Positions 1-5,107 of a stretch of 7,289 nt of DNA are shown in pieces. Both the position numbers and the translations under genes were made by a program. Where the stretch lies: contig CANPNN010000065.1 of NCBI GenBank assembly GCA_947575475.1, positions 1 through 7,289 on the forward strand. Direction: 5' to 3'. The first letter of the stretch is position 1. The number at the start of each line of letters is the position of its first letter. The notes beneath the pieces were generated by a model, which saw only the letters and a list, made by a program, of their open reading frames with translations, made no database searches and was not told the origin of the DNA. The stretch is from an uncultured Pseudoflavonifractor sp. GTDB taxonomy: Bacteria > Bacillota_A > Clostridia > Oscillospirales > Oscillospiraceae.

Positions 1-299
1 GCGGCCCAATAGCCGGCCTGGTCCCAAGAGGCCCCCGCCTCCAAAAGAGCGGCGTAGGCCTCGGGATAGAAGGTGCGGGTCAGCATGACCAGGTATTGGC
101 CCCAGGTCAGAGTATCCTCAGGGGCTATGCGGCCGTCCTCCATGCCTTTGATGATGCCAAGCTCTACGGCTTTATCCATATCTTTGTAGGCCCAATGGCT
201 CTCAGACAGGTCGGGGTAGCTTCCGGCGGCTCTGGCTTGTGCAGGAAGGGCGAGGACGGCGCAGAGCATCGCACAGCAGAGACGGGAAGAGAGCTTCAT
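1..299 (-). CDS. Secreted SLH-domain protein, N-terminal part (runs off the left edge)
   Basis: About 99 residues are visible, read from an ATG at 297-299 towards the left edge; the C-terminal part is outside the window. Residues 1-25 form a signal peptide: a short basic start (MKLSSR), a hydrophobic core, and an ALPAQARA-type cleavage region. Residues about 28-77 match an S-layer homology domain, with YPDLSESHWAYKDM, a helix ending in GIIKG, and GRIAPEDTLTWGQYLVML in the expected order. SLH domains typically bind pyruvylated secondary cell-wall polymers and hold proteins on the Gram-positive surface. AAAGGA lies 9 nt upstream of the chosen ATG. Another in-frame ATG at 306-308 overlaps that site and is less likely. 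The gene has its own promoter at 336-364. What the protein does beyond wall binding cannot be judged from this fragment. Confidence 0.85.
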   Translation of the reverse strand, partial: MKLSSRLCCAMLCAVLALPAQARAAGSYPDLSESHWAYKDMDKAVELGIIKGMEDGRIAPEDTLTWGQYLVMLTRTFYPEAYAALLEAGASWDQAGYWA

Positions 300-335
300 A
301 AGGATCATTCCTTTCCTGAAATTCTCATTGCTTTC

Positions 336-364
336 ATTATAGCTCCCCGGAAAAAGGGAAGCAA
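336..364 (-). promoter_or_regulatory. Promoter of the SLH-domain gene
   Basis: On the minus strand, TTGCTT (359-364) and a perfect TATAAT (336-341) are separated by 17 bp. Transcription would start near 329, giving a leader of about 30 nt that holds the AAAGGA ribosome binding site. Confidence 0.75.
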
Positions 365-396
365 GAAAAAAGTCGAAAAAGGAAAGAAATGTCACG

Positions 397-429
397 AAAA
401 CCGCCCCCTCCCAAAAAGGGAGGGGGCGG
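397..429 (-). terminator. Intrinsic terminator of the first SleB-like hydrolase gene
   Basis: A perfect 12-bp G+C-rich stem (401-412 with 418-429) encloses a 5-nt loop. On the minus strand TTTT follows directly (397-400). It lies 24 bp past the stop codon of the hydrolase gene and insulates the SLH gene downstream. Confidence 0.9.
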
Positions 430-453
430 CGCATTTGACAGCTTCGGAAACGG

Positions 454-1269
454 TTAAGCGTAAAAGGCGTGGGCGCCGATGGTGGCCACATAGGGCCGGT
501 TCCGGGCGGCCCAGCTATTGGGCGAATACCGAGGATTGATAAAGTAGAGGGCGTTGCCCACTGTATTGGCTCCGTCCAGACACAGCTTGGCGGCTACAAT
601 ACTCTGCTCGTTGGGGATCAGGTTGATGGAGCCGTTGGATACGGGAGTGAACTGGCCCCGCTGAAAGATCACCTCATAGACTGTGTTGGGGAAACGGGAA
701 CTGGACACCCGGTTTAGGACCACATTGCCCACGGCAATCTTGCCGTCCAGAGGCTGGTTGCCGGCTTCGGCGTTGATGATGTGGCTCAGCCAGTAGACCA
801 CGTCCTCCTGGTAGGCGATGCTGCCGGCGGTAATGGGACCTGTCCCCGCGGTAAGGACCACATTATTGCCGATGGGATCCCAGGCCACATCGGCCCCCAG
901 GGCGGCGGCCAGGGTGCGCACGGGGACCAGCAGGTGGTCGCCTGCAGTCCGCACACCGTCAGGCAGGTAGAGATAGCGCCCGTTGACAATGAGATACTTC
1001 AGACCCGGCTGGATCTCCATCCGGAGACCGGCGGCCGAGACCACGGCCCTGTCATTGTCCCAAATGGCAGTGGCGTCGGGGTAGAGGGCCTGGACTACAG
1101 GCCAATAGGATGCATAGGTGACCTGATTCCAGACCTGAACGGGAGTGTCCATGGCGACAACGGCATCATTGACGATGATGTCCAAACCGCCGCCTTCCAC
1201 GGCGATGACGGAAGTGGCCGTGCTCATCAGCAGACACAGCGTCAGCGCCAAAGCGAATAGCTTTTTCAT
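454..1269 (-). CDS. Secreted SleB/CwlJ-type cell wall hydrolase with stalk domain (paralogue 1)
   Basis: This 271-residue protein has three parts. Residues 1-23 are a signal peptide (MKKLF, then a hydrophobic core). Residues about 30-142 resemble the copper-amine-oxidase N-terminal-like (stalk) domain, with the typical LLVPVRTLAAALGADVAWD near its end. Residues about 156-270 are a Hydrolase_2 (SleB/CwlJ) domain, with HIINAEAG, GKIAVGNVVLNRV, GQFTPV, ALYFINP and IGAHAFY in order. Glu168 in INAEAG aligns with the catalytic glutamate of SleB, so lytic transglycosylase or muramidase-like cleavage of peptidoglycan outside the cell is expected. SleB itself acts on spore cortex. The stalk domain and the regulation seen here suggest vegetative wall remodelling instead, which is inference. 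GGAGG lies 11 nt before the ATG. The gene is monocistronic between its own promoter and terminator, and a paralogue lies 310 bp upstream. Confidence 0.9.
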   Translation of the reverse strand: MKKLFALALTLCLLMSTATSVIAVEGGGLDIIVNDAVVAMDTPVQVWNQVTYASYWPVVQALYPDATAIWDNDRAVVSAAGLRMEIQPGLKYLIVNGRYLYLPDGVRTAGDHLLVPVRTLAAALGADVAWDPIGNNVVLTAGTGPITAGSIAYQEDVVYWLSHIINAEAGNQPLDGKIAVGNVVLNRVSSSRFPNTVYEVIFQRGQFTPVSNGSINLIPNEQSIVAAKLCLDGANTVGNALYFINPRYSPNSWAARNRPYVATIGAHAFYA

Positions 1270-1330
1270 AATAGTTGTTTCCTCCGATCACAATTTTGGG
1301 GGTCAAACCGTTTCCGTGGCTCCGCCAAAT

Positions 1331-1347
1331 TGTAACCATATTGTAAC
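1331..1347 (+). promoter_or_regulatory. WalR(YycF)-like tandem box over the -10 of paralogue 1
   Basis: TGTAAC at 1331-1336 and TGTAAC at 1342-1347 are separated by 5 bp, an exact match to the known WalR consensus TGTWAH-N5-TGTWAH. The 11-bp period is typical of OmpR-family response regulators bound as tandem dimers. The box covers the -10 and the predicted start site, a geometry that favours repression. A match of the same form lies at the same place in the promoter of the second hydrolase gene. PhoP boxes have a similar form, so the regulator's identity is inferred. Confidence 0.6.
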
Positions 1348-1368
1348 CACTTTAGAAGCAAAAATCAA
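1340..1368 (-). promoter_or_regulatory. Promoter of hydrolase paralogue 1
   Basis: On the minus strand, TTGATT (1363-1368) and TACAAT (1340-1345) are separated by 17 bp. The start point would be near 1333, giving a leader of about 64 nt. The -10 element overlaps one half of the tandem repeat at 1331-1347. Confidence 0.75.
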
Positions 1369-1534
1369 GAAAATGATTGTGAAAACGGCAAATCAAACAA
1401 AAATGCACCTGTTCGACAAAAAAACCTTCCGCAAAAAAGTTACAAAACGGAAACAGGCCGGATTCCTTGGGGGACAAGAGATACGGCAAGTAATCATGGG
1501 ATGGGTGGACTATATACAGGACGTAAAAATGCAC
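1369..1534. other. Intergenic stretch without recognisable features
   Basis: This A-rich part of the 310-bp gap between the two hydrolase genes lies between the promoter of paralogue 1 and the terminator of paralogue 2. I see no gene with a ribosome binding site, no strong hairpin and no repeat in it. Confidence 0.5.
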
Positions 1535-1565
1535 AAAAAAGCGTCCCCGGAATCCTCCGGGGACG
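1535..1565 (-). terminator. Intrinsic terminator of hydrolase paralogue 2
   Basis: A 10-bp stem (1542-1551 with 1556-1565) has a 4-nt loop. On the minus strand it is followed by C and then TTTTTT (1535-1540). It starts 14 bp past the stop codon of the second hydrolase gene. Confidence 0.92.
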
Positions 1566-1579
1566 AAATAAATAGACCC

Positions 1580-2356
1580 TTATTTGTAGAACCAATGGGC
1601 GCCGATGGTGGTGACAAAGGTCCGATTTTCCATGGTCCAGTGGTTGTCGGTAAGCTCAGGGGCCAGGAAATAGAGACTGTCGCCCACCTCGTTGGCTCCC
1701 GCCAAGCAGGCCACCGCGGCCCGGACGCTCTCGGCGGTGGGCTCATAATAGACCGTGCCGTTGCGGACAGGCTCAAATTGGCCGCCCCAGCGGTCATCAA
1801 AAATGACCCCATAGATGGTGTCGGGAAAGTCGGGGCTGGCTACCCGGTTCAGGACCACGTTGCCTACGGCGATCTTGCCCTCCCAGCACTCTCCCTGGCT
1901 CTCGGCGGAGATGATGCGGGAGAGCCAATAGAGTTCGTCATGTTCGTCTCCCGGGGTGATGAGGGCCACCTCTCCGGTGGCGGGGTCCCAGTTCACCTCC
2001 AGCCCCAGAAGGGTAGCCAGGGGGCGGATAGGGACCAGGGTCCGGCCGGCCTCCAGGCGGACGCTCTGGGTAAGGTCCACACGGCTGCCGTTATAGACCA
2101 GGGCGTTGTCCCCCGGCTGGGCGGTGAGGGAGATCCCCTCCGCCTGAACGGCGGCCCGTCCGTCTTCCCACCAGACGGCGCTGCCGGGAAGCAGTTCCTG
2201 GATCACATTCCGCAGAGGGACGAAGGTGGTGTTCTCATAAATAAGAGCGTCCCCGGTATTCAGGGGTTCGCCGTCTAAAGTGAGGACGGCGGCTTGGGCA
2301 GGGGCGGACAGTAGGAATAGGCCCCCTAAGGCGAGGGCGGCAAGCTGTCGCTTCAT
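1580..2356 (-). CDS. Secreted SleB/CwlJ-type cell wall hydrolase with stalk domain (paralogue 2)
   Basis: This 258-residue protein has the same layout as its neighbour: a signal peptide (residues 1-22, cleavage near APAQAA), a stalk domain (about 25-135, with TLVPIRPLATLLGLEVNWD) and a SleB/CwlJ catalytic domain (about 141-257). The catalytic domain carries RIISAESQGE, GKIAVGNVVLNRV, GGQFEPV, SLYFLAP and IGAHWFY. Glu152 in ISAES corresponds to the SleB catalytic glutamate. It should cleave peptidoglycan glycan strands in the wall. The start at 2354-2356 is chosen because AAGGAG lies 8 nt upstream. An in-frame ATG at 2372-2374 would add six residues but has no ribosome binding site and lies only about 12 nt from the predicted transcript start. 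Compared with paralogue 1, the catalytic domain has a short insertion (DDRWGG) before QFEPV. The pair looks like an old tandem duplication. Confidence 0.9.
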   Translation of the reverse strand: MKRQLAALALGGLFLLSAPAQAAVLTLDGEPLNTGDALIYENTTFVPLRNVIQELLPGSAVWWEDGRAAVQAEGISLTAQPGDNALVYNGSRVDLTQSVRLEAGRTLVPIRPLATLLGLEVNWDPATGEVALITPGDEHDELYWLSRIISAESQGECWEGKIAVGNVVLNRVASPDFPDTIYGVIFDDRWGGQFEPVRNGTVYYEPTAESVRAAVACLAGANEVGDSLYFLAPELTDNHWTMENRTFVTTIGAHWFYK

Positions 2357-2383
2357 GGTAAGTGCTCCTTCCATTCTTTAGGC

Positions 2384-2400
2384 TGTAACCAAATTGTAAT
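2384..2400 (+). promoter_or_regulatory. WalR(YycF)-like tandem box over the -10 of paralogue 2
   Basis: TGTAAC at 2384-2389 and TGTAAT at 2395-2400 are separated by 5 bp and fit the WalR consensus TGTWAH-N5-TGTWAH exactly. As at 1331-1347, the box covers the -10 element and the predicted start site. Surrounding promoter and leader sequences of the two genes otherwise differ, which suggests the box is kept by selection. Confidence 0.6.
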
Positions 2401-2421
2401 AGAAGGAAGGAGCTGTTTCAA
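2393..2421 (-). promoter_or_regulatory. Promoter of hydrolase paralogue 2
   Basis: On the minus strand, TTGAAA (2416-2421) and TACAAT (2393-2398) are separated by 17 bp. Transcription would start near 2386, about 30 nt before the ATG. Spacing and -10 sequence are the same as in the promoter of paralogue 1. Confidence 0.78.
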
Positions 2422-2451
2422 GGAACAATATCTTCCAAGGAAGAAGGAGGA

Positions 2452-2481
2452 AAAATGTAGGGCCGCCATATTTGGCGGCCC
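2452..2481 (-). terminator. Intrinsic terminator of the DUF2975 / HTH / small-protein operon
   Basis: A perfect 8-bp stem (2460-2467 with 2474-2481) has a 6-nt loop. On the minus strand it is followed by TACATTTTT. It begins 13 bp past the stop codon of the 61-residue gene, which supports that small gene as a transcribed end of the operon. Confidence 0.8.
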
Positions 2482-2494
2482 TTGGGAGTTCTGC

Positions 2495-2680
2495 TTATTG
2501 GATATTTTCTCTGGCACAGTCGTCTAAGACCCGCACGCCCATTTCCTCCCACGATGGCAAGGGATACTTGCGGATGGACACGTCGTCCACCTCGGAGCAA
2601 AGGCGTTTGTCCGGTTCCAAGCGAAGACTGTCCCGGGGCCAAGCTGTTTCTTTGTGCTTGTTTTTGCCCTTCTTCTCCAT
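2495..2680 (-). CDS. Small protein of unknown function (61 aa)
   Basis: I do not recognise this protein. It begins with a very basic segment (MEKKGKNKHKE), continues with a charged stretch (PRDSLRLEPDKRLCSEVDDV) and ends in an aromatic and acidic part (YPLPSWEEMGVRVLDDCARENIQ). There are two cysteines, Cys28 and Cys55, and no signal peptide or membrane segment. A G-rich GGGGGTG site lies just upstream of the ATG at 2678-2680. The gene follows the HTH gene by 71 bp with no hairpin between them, and an intrinsic terminator follows its stop by 13 bp, so it is probably the last gene of that operon. Overlapping frames are open too but look less protein-like. It may be a species-restricted accessory protein. 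Confidence 0.55.
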   Translation of the reverse strand: MEKKGKNKHKETAWPRDSLRLEPDKRLCSEVDDVSIRKYPLPSWEEMGVRVLDDCARENIQ

Positions 2681-2751
2681 TCCATCACCCCCAAAGAGAG
2701 TATGTCCAGAAGAAGAAAAAGAATGGGCGGAAGTTCTTGGAAAAGACGGGC

Positions 2752-2964
2752 TTAGCTGTCCCTTTGATATTCCAGAATATCTCCGGCTTCACAGTTCAAG
2801 GCCTCGCAGATGGCAGCAAGGGTGGAGAAGCGGACGGCGGTGACCTTATTATTTTTGATCTTGGACAGGTTTACATTGGAAATGCCTACTTTTTCCGCCA
2901 GCTCGCCCAAGGACATTTTCCGCTCCACCATCATCCGGTCCAGCCGCAAAACAATTTTTCCCAT
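2752..2964 (-). CDS. Small Cro/CI-type HTH regulator (YozG-like)
   Basis: This 70-residue protein is essentially one helix-turn-helix domain of the XRE/HTH_26 type. The motif spans residues about 18-37 (MSLGELAEKVGISNVNLSKI), followed by NNKVTAVRFSTLAAICEALNCEAGDILEY, the conserved third and fourth helices and the usual ending of this family. It is a cytoplasmic DNA-binding protein, probably a dimer. It starts 12 bp after the stop of the DUF2975 gene, behind a GGGGGAG site, so the two are co-transcribed. HTH_26 proteins are very often found next to DUF2975 membrane proteins, as in the B. subtilis yoaS-yozG pair. A role in controlling its own operon is plausible but not shown by the sequence. 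Confidence 0.88.
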   Translation of the reverse strand: MGKIVLRLDRMMVERKMSLGELAEKVGISNVNLSKIKNNKVTAVRFSTLAAICEALNCEAGDILEYQRDS

Positions 2965-2976
2965 GTCTTCTCCCCC

Positions 2977-3528
2977 TTACAGCAGGCCTTCAGTCTCCGC
3001 TTCTAGATCTACACCCCGGGCAAAAAATTGAGAAAGGCAAAGCACCGCCAAGCCTACCATAAAGCTGTCCAAGCCCACGCTGGTCTCTACAAGACCGGGA
3101 TCTATCACCAGCCGGGCAACGCCGCTCATGATAAGGCCCACGATGGGGACGGAGAGAAGAAATATCCCGATTTCCCGGACCATACGCACATTGTCCTTCT
3201 GAAAGGGCGTGGTGTGCTCTGATTTTTTCAGAATGAGATAGATATTGCGAAACACCATAGCCATCAGGCCTAGGATGAACGCTGCGCCTACGCAGAAAAG
3301 GCGCAGGGCGGCTAAGTCCACCTGTCCGGCGCCGTTTATGATCATAACATCAAACCCATAGGTGGTCAAGCTTGCGCCGAAATCTGCCAAGTCCACATTT
3401 TGGACTACACCCGCTCCCATAAACAGGGACAGAATCATAACCACGACCATTGCCGCCGCCGCGATCCAGTGGCCCACCTCCACCAGCTTCGCCAAAATGC
3501 GGGTCGCTTTATCCAGCTTCTTCATCAT
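2977..3528 (-). CDS. DUF2975 family four-helix membrane protein (YoaS-like)
   Basis: This 183-residue protein has four predicted membrane segments, at residues about 20-42, 74-100, 117-138 and 153-172. Between helices 2 and 3 is the family motif TPFQKDNVRMVREIG, and the protein ends with a short charged tail after RGVDLEAE, as is typical for DUF2975. It should sit in the cytoplasmic membrane; its biochemical role is unknown. It is the first gene of an operon with the HTH regulator, a recurrent pairing that suggests the membrane protein may sense a signal or modulate the regulator. Two ATGs are adjacent: with AGGAGG, the one at 3526-3528 has a 5-nt spacer and the one at 3523-3525 an 8-nt spacer, so the protein may begin one residue later. 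Confidence 0.88.
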   Translation of the reverse strand: MMKKLDKATRILAKLVEVGHWIAAAAMVVVMILSLFMGAGVVQNVDLADFGASLTTYGFDVMIINGAGQVDLAALRLFCVGAAFILGLMAMVFRNIYLILKKSEHTTPFQKDNVRMVREIGIFLLSVPIVGLIMSGVARLVIDPGLVETSVGLDSFMVGLAVLCLSQFFARGVDLEAETEGLL

Positions 3529-3571
3529 CCGTTCCTCCTAACTTCATTTTCAGACCGGCTCTGATAAGGAG

Positions 3572-3600
3572 ATGATACCACGGGATTTTATCTTTGTCAA
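3572..3600 (-). promoter_or_regulatory. Promoter of the DUF2975 / HTH operon
   Basis: On the minus strand, a perfect TTGACA (3595-3600) and TATCAT (3572-3577) are separated by 17 bp. Transcription would start near 3565, about 37 nt before the first ATG. This is a strong housekeeping-sigma promoter. Confidence 0.88.
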
Positions 3601-3654
3601 CTAAAATTTAATGCAAAACGATAAAAATATATCTTTGAACATTAAACAAGAAGA

Positions 3655-3688
3655 GAAGAAAAGGCCGCTGTCACAGGACAGCGGCCTT
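3655..3688 (-). terminator. Intrinsic terminator of rpmB
   Basis: A perfect 12-bp stem (3661-3672 with 3677-3688) has a 4-nt loop. On the minus strand it is followed by a T-rich tract (TTCTTCTCTTCTTG). It lies 24 bp past the rpmB stop codon and separates rpmB from the DUF2975 operon. Confidence 0.88.
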
Positions 3689-3712
3689 TCATCGGCAAAA
3701 ATGGGTCGCGTC

Positions 3713-3901
3713 TTACACCGCACGGTTGACCTTGCCGGAACGGAGGCACCGGGTGCAGACGTACACATGCTTGGGAGTGCCGTCGACCACAGCCTTGACC
3801 CGCTTCACGTTGGGCTTCCAAGTACGGTTGGAGCGGCGGTGGGAGTGAGAGACCTGAATGCCGAAGCTCACGCCCTTGTCGCAGAATTCACATTTCGCCA
3901 T
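3713..3901 (-). CDS. rpmB: 50S ribosomal protein L28 (zinc-binding form)
   Basis: At 62 residues this is a full-length bacterial L28 of the short Gram-positive type. It opens with MAKCEFCDKGVSFG and has the conserved central region SHSHRRSNRTWKPNVKRV. Cys4 and Cys7 (CEFC) together with Cys49 and Cys52 (CTRC) form two CxxC pairs that bind zinc, so this is the C+ version and not the zinc-independent C- version. L28 is a late-assembling protein of the large ribosomal subunit. AGGAGG lies 10 nt before the ATG at 3899-3901. The gene has its own promoter at 3958-3986 and its own terminator, so it is monocistronic, as is common for rpmB in Firmicutes. Confidence 0.98.
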   Translation of the reverse strand: MAKCEFCDKGVSFGIQVSHSHRRSNRTWKPNVKRVKAVVDGTPKHVYVCTRCLRSGKVNRAV

Positions 3902-3957
3902 TTCGCAATTCCCTCCTTACTGGCAGGATAATACACTCTAAAAAAGAATCGAACATT

Positions 3958-3986
3958 ATATTACCAGAACCGGGGAGAAATTGCAA
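3958..3986 (-). promoter_or_regulatory. rpmB: Promoter of rpmB
   Basis: On the minus strand, TTGCAA (3981-3986) and TAATAT (3958-3963) are separated by 17 bp. The -35 lies only 12 bp past the stop codon of the upstream DUF3298 gene. Transcription would start near 3951, leaving a leader of about 50 nt without an obvious regulatory fold. Confidence 0.8.
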
Positions 3987-3997
3987 GAGTTTTTTTT

Positions 3998-4675
3998 CTA
4001 ATCTGAAGGCGGAGCTTCCTCCCGGGGCGTATCCGCAGTCAGACCCTGCAGGGAGAAGGTGGGAAACCCCTCCATGGCGGGGGCCAAAGACTCTATGGGG
4101 TAAAAGACCACCGGACCGGCTTCGGTAAGGTAAAACCGCCCTGGGGAGAACTTCCGGGAAGCCAGGGCGGGCCAGTCCTCAAAAAAAGCCGCCTCCCCGG
4201 TGTTGACCCGCTCCCCGATCTGCCGACGGACCTCCGTCAATACCGGGCTCCGCCACCAGCGGCGGGGAGGCAGCAGCTCCCGGAGGGAGATGGGCGTCCC
4301 CTCAGGAAGCCGCCATGTGTCCCCCTGGCGTATCCTCCGGGGCCGGCGGGCCCCCACGTCTTCGGTGGACTCCCAATAGAGGCTGAGGCAGTCCTTCTGA
4401 AAGCGGGTGATGGTAAAATTGAGGGAGGCCTCCCAGGATGGGGTATCGGGTCCGGCGGCGGCTTTCGCGCTGTCTAAAAGGGGCCCTGCCCACCGCTTTT
4501 TCCACCGGTCTGCCAAAGCTTCGTAATAACGGTTCACCCGGCGGAAGCCGGGACAGCCTTCCTCCAGCCGGGGCCAGCGGGCTTTGACGGTGAGCAGGAC
4601 CGCATCCCCCTCCCGAAAGCTCTCCTCGTAAGTTCCCGGCTCGCCCAGAACAGGAGCAGAAAGCTCTTTTTTCAA
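3998..4675 (-). CDS. DUF3298 / RsiV-like domain protein without export signal
   Basis: This 225-residue protein matches the DUF3298/RsiV-type fold best in its C-terminal half. Residues about 124-210 carry LPEGTPISLRELL and the family signature FYLTEAGPVVFYPIESLAPAMEG. The N-terminal half (about 18-100), with VNRYYEALADRWKKRW and a SLNFTITRFQKDCLSLYWES strand pair, resembles the DUF4163/PdaC-like partner region. Family members are normally secreted, lipid-anchored or attached to anti-sigma factors, for example RsiV, which binds lysozyme. Here no signal peptide or membrane helix is visible. The start codon is TTG at 4673-4675, with GGGGGAG 5 nt upstream and no in-frame ATG nearby. I see no convincing promoter upstream and no terminator before rpmB, so some read-through into rpmB is possible. 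The function is unknown. Confidence 0.75.
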   Translation of the reverse strand: MKKELSAPVLGEPGTYEESFREGDAVLLTVKARWPRLEEGCPGFRRVNRYYEALADRWKKRWAGPLLDSAKAAAGPDTPSWEASLNFTITRFQKDCLSLYWESTEDVGARRPRRIRQGDTWRLPEGTPISLRELLPPRRWWRSPVLTEVRRQIGERVNTGEAAFFEDWPALASRKFSPGRFYLTEAGPVVFYPIESLAPAMEGFPTFSLQGLTADTPREEAPPSD

Positions 4676-4680
4676 AAAAT

Positions 4681-4687
4681 CTCCCCC
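4681..4687 (-). promoter_or_regulatory. Ribosome binding site that fixes the TTG start of the DUF3298 gene
   Basis: GGGGGAG on the minus strand is followed by a 5-nt spacer and TTG. The first in-frame ATG codons lie far inside the conserved domain, so this site is the main support for the N terminus. Confidence 0.75.
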
Positions 4688-4734
4688 TTTCCGTTAAAAC
4701 AGTCTATGCAAAGGAAAAATTTTTGGTTCGGGGC

Positions 4735-4763
4735 TTTACTTTCACGCTTCACTTTGGTAAAAT
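4735..4763 (+). promoter_or_regulatory. Promoter of the yerC - methyltransferase - hslO operon
   Basis: TTTACT (4735-4740) and TAAAAT (4758-4763) are separated by 17 bp. Transcription would start near 4770, leaving a leader of about 26 nt. The -10 lies inside a palindrome at 4755-4773. Confidence 0.65.
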
Positions 4764-4773
4764 AGATTTACCA
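4755..4773. promoter_or_regulatory. Candidate operator palindrome over the yerC promoter
   Basis: TGGTAAA (4755-4761) and TTTACCA (4767-4773) form a perfect inverted repeat with a 5-bp centre. It covers the -10 element and the predicted start site, where a dimeric repressor would block transcription. The first gene encodes a TrpR-like protein, so autorepression is a reasonable guess. As RNA the repeat would mostly not be transcribed, which argues against a terminator. Confidence 0.5.
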
Positions 4774-4795
4774 GAAAAAAGGGGGCAGATTCCAG

Positions 4796-5107
4796 ATGAG
4801 CAAAAGCTCGAAAAAAGGGGAGAGCGATACCCTCTACGAGGCCATCCTCACCCTTCAGACTTTGGATGAGTGCAAGAAATTTTTCCAGGACCTGTGTACG
4901 GTGTCTGAGCTGCGGGCCATGGAGCAGCGGTTCGAGGTGGCCCTTCTTCTCAGCGAGGGCATGATCTACAACGATATCCTGGAGCGCACCGGGGCCTCCA
5001 GCGCCACCATCAGCCGGGTGAACCGTTCCCTCCAATATGGGGCGGATGGGTATCAGGACGTGCTGCCCCGGATCAAGGAAAAGCTGAAGAGCCATGGCAA
5101 GCTATGA
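4796..5107 (+). CDS. yerC: YerC/YecD family TrpR-like DNA-binding protein
   Basis: This 103-residue protein matches the YerC/YecD family of TrpR homologues over nearly its full length. The family core starts at DTLYEAILTLQTLDECKKFFQD, followed by LCTVSELRAMEQRFEVALLL and a helix-turn-helix at residues about 58-79 (YNDILERTGASSATISRVNR). TrpR-fold proteins are all-helical intertwined dimers that bind palindromic operators. TrpR itself needs tryptophan, but the ligand of YerC, if any, is not established as far as I know. A G-rich site (AAGGGGGC) lies 9 nt before the ATG. The 3' end overlaps the methyltransferase gene by 14 nt, indicating coupled translation. A palindrome over its promoter is a candidate autoregulatory site. 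Confidence 0.93.
   Translation: MSKSSKKGESDTLYEAILTLQTLDECKKFFQDLCTVSELRAMEQRFEVALLLSEGMIYNDILERTGASSATISRVNRSLQYGADGYQDVLPRIKEKLKSHGKL

Noticed and set aside
1389..1469. Search for a small gene or structured RNA in the gap between the hydrolase genes
   Set aside because: Only a weak 6-bp CCTGTT/AACAGG pairing is visible, with no ribosome binding site and start codon of credible spacing and length.
1145..2278. 377-codon plus-strand open frame
   Set aside because: It runs antisense through the second hydrolase gene and its terminator and promoter region of the first, shows low-complexity G/P/D-rich sequence, and has no ribosome binding site. The opposite strand encodes clear family motifs.
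2432..2443. CTTCC-AA-GGAAG inverted repeat upstream of the promoter of hydrolase paralogue 2
   Set aside because: Arms are only 5 bp, in a GGAAG-rich stretch, and no counterpart is present at the other hydrolase promoter.
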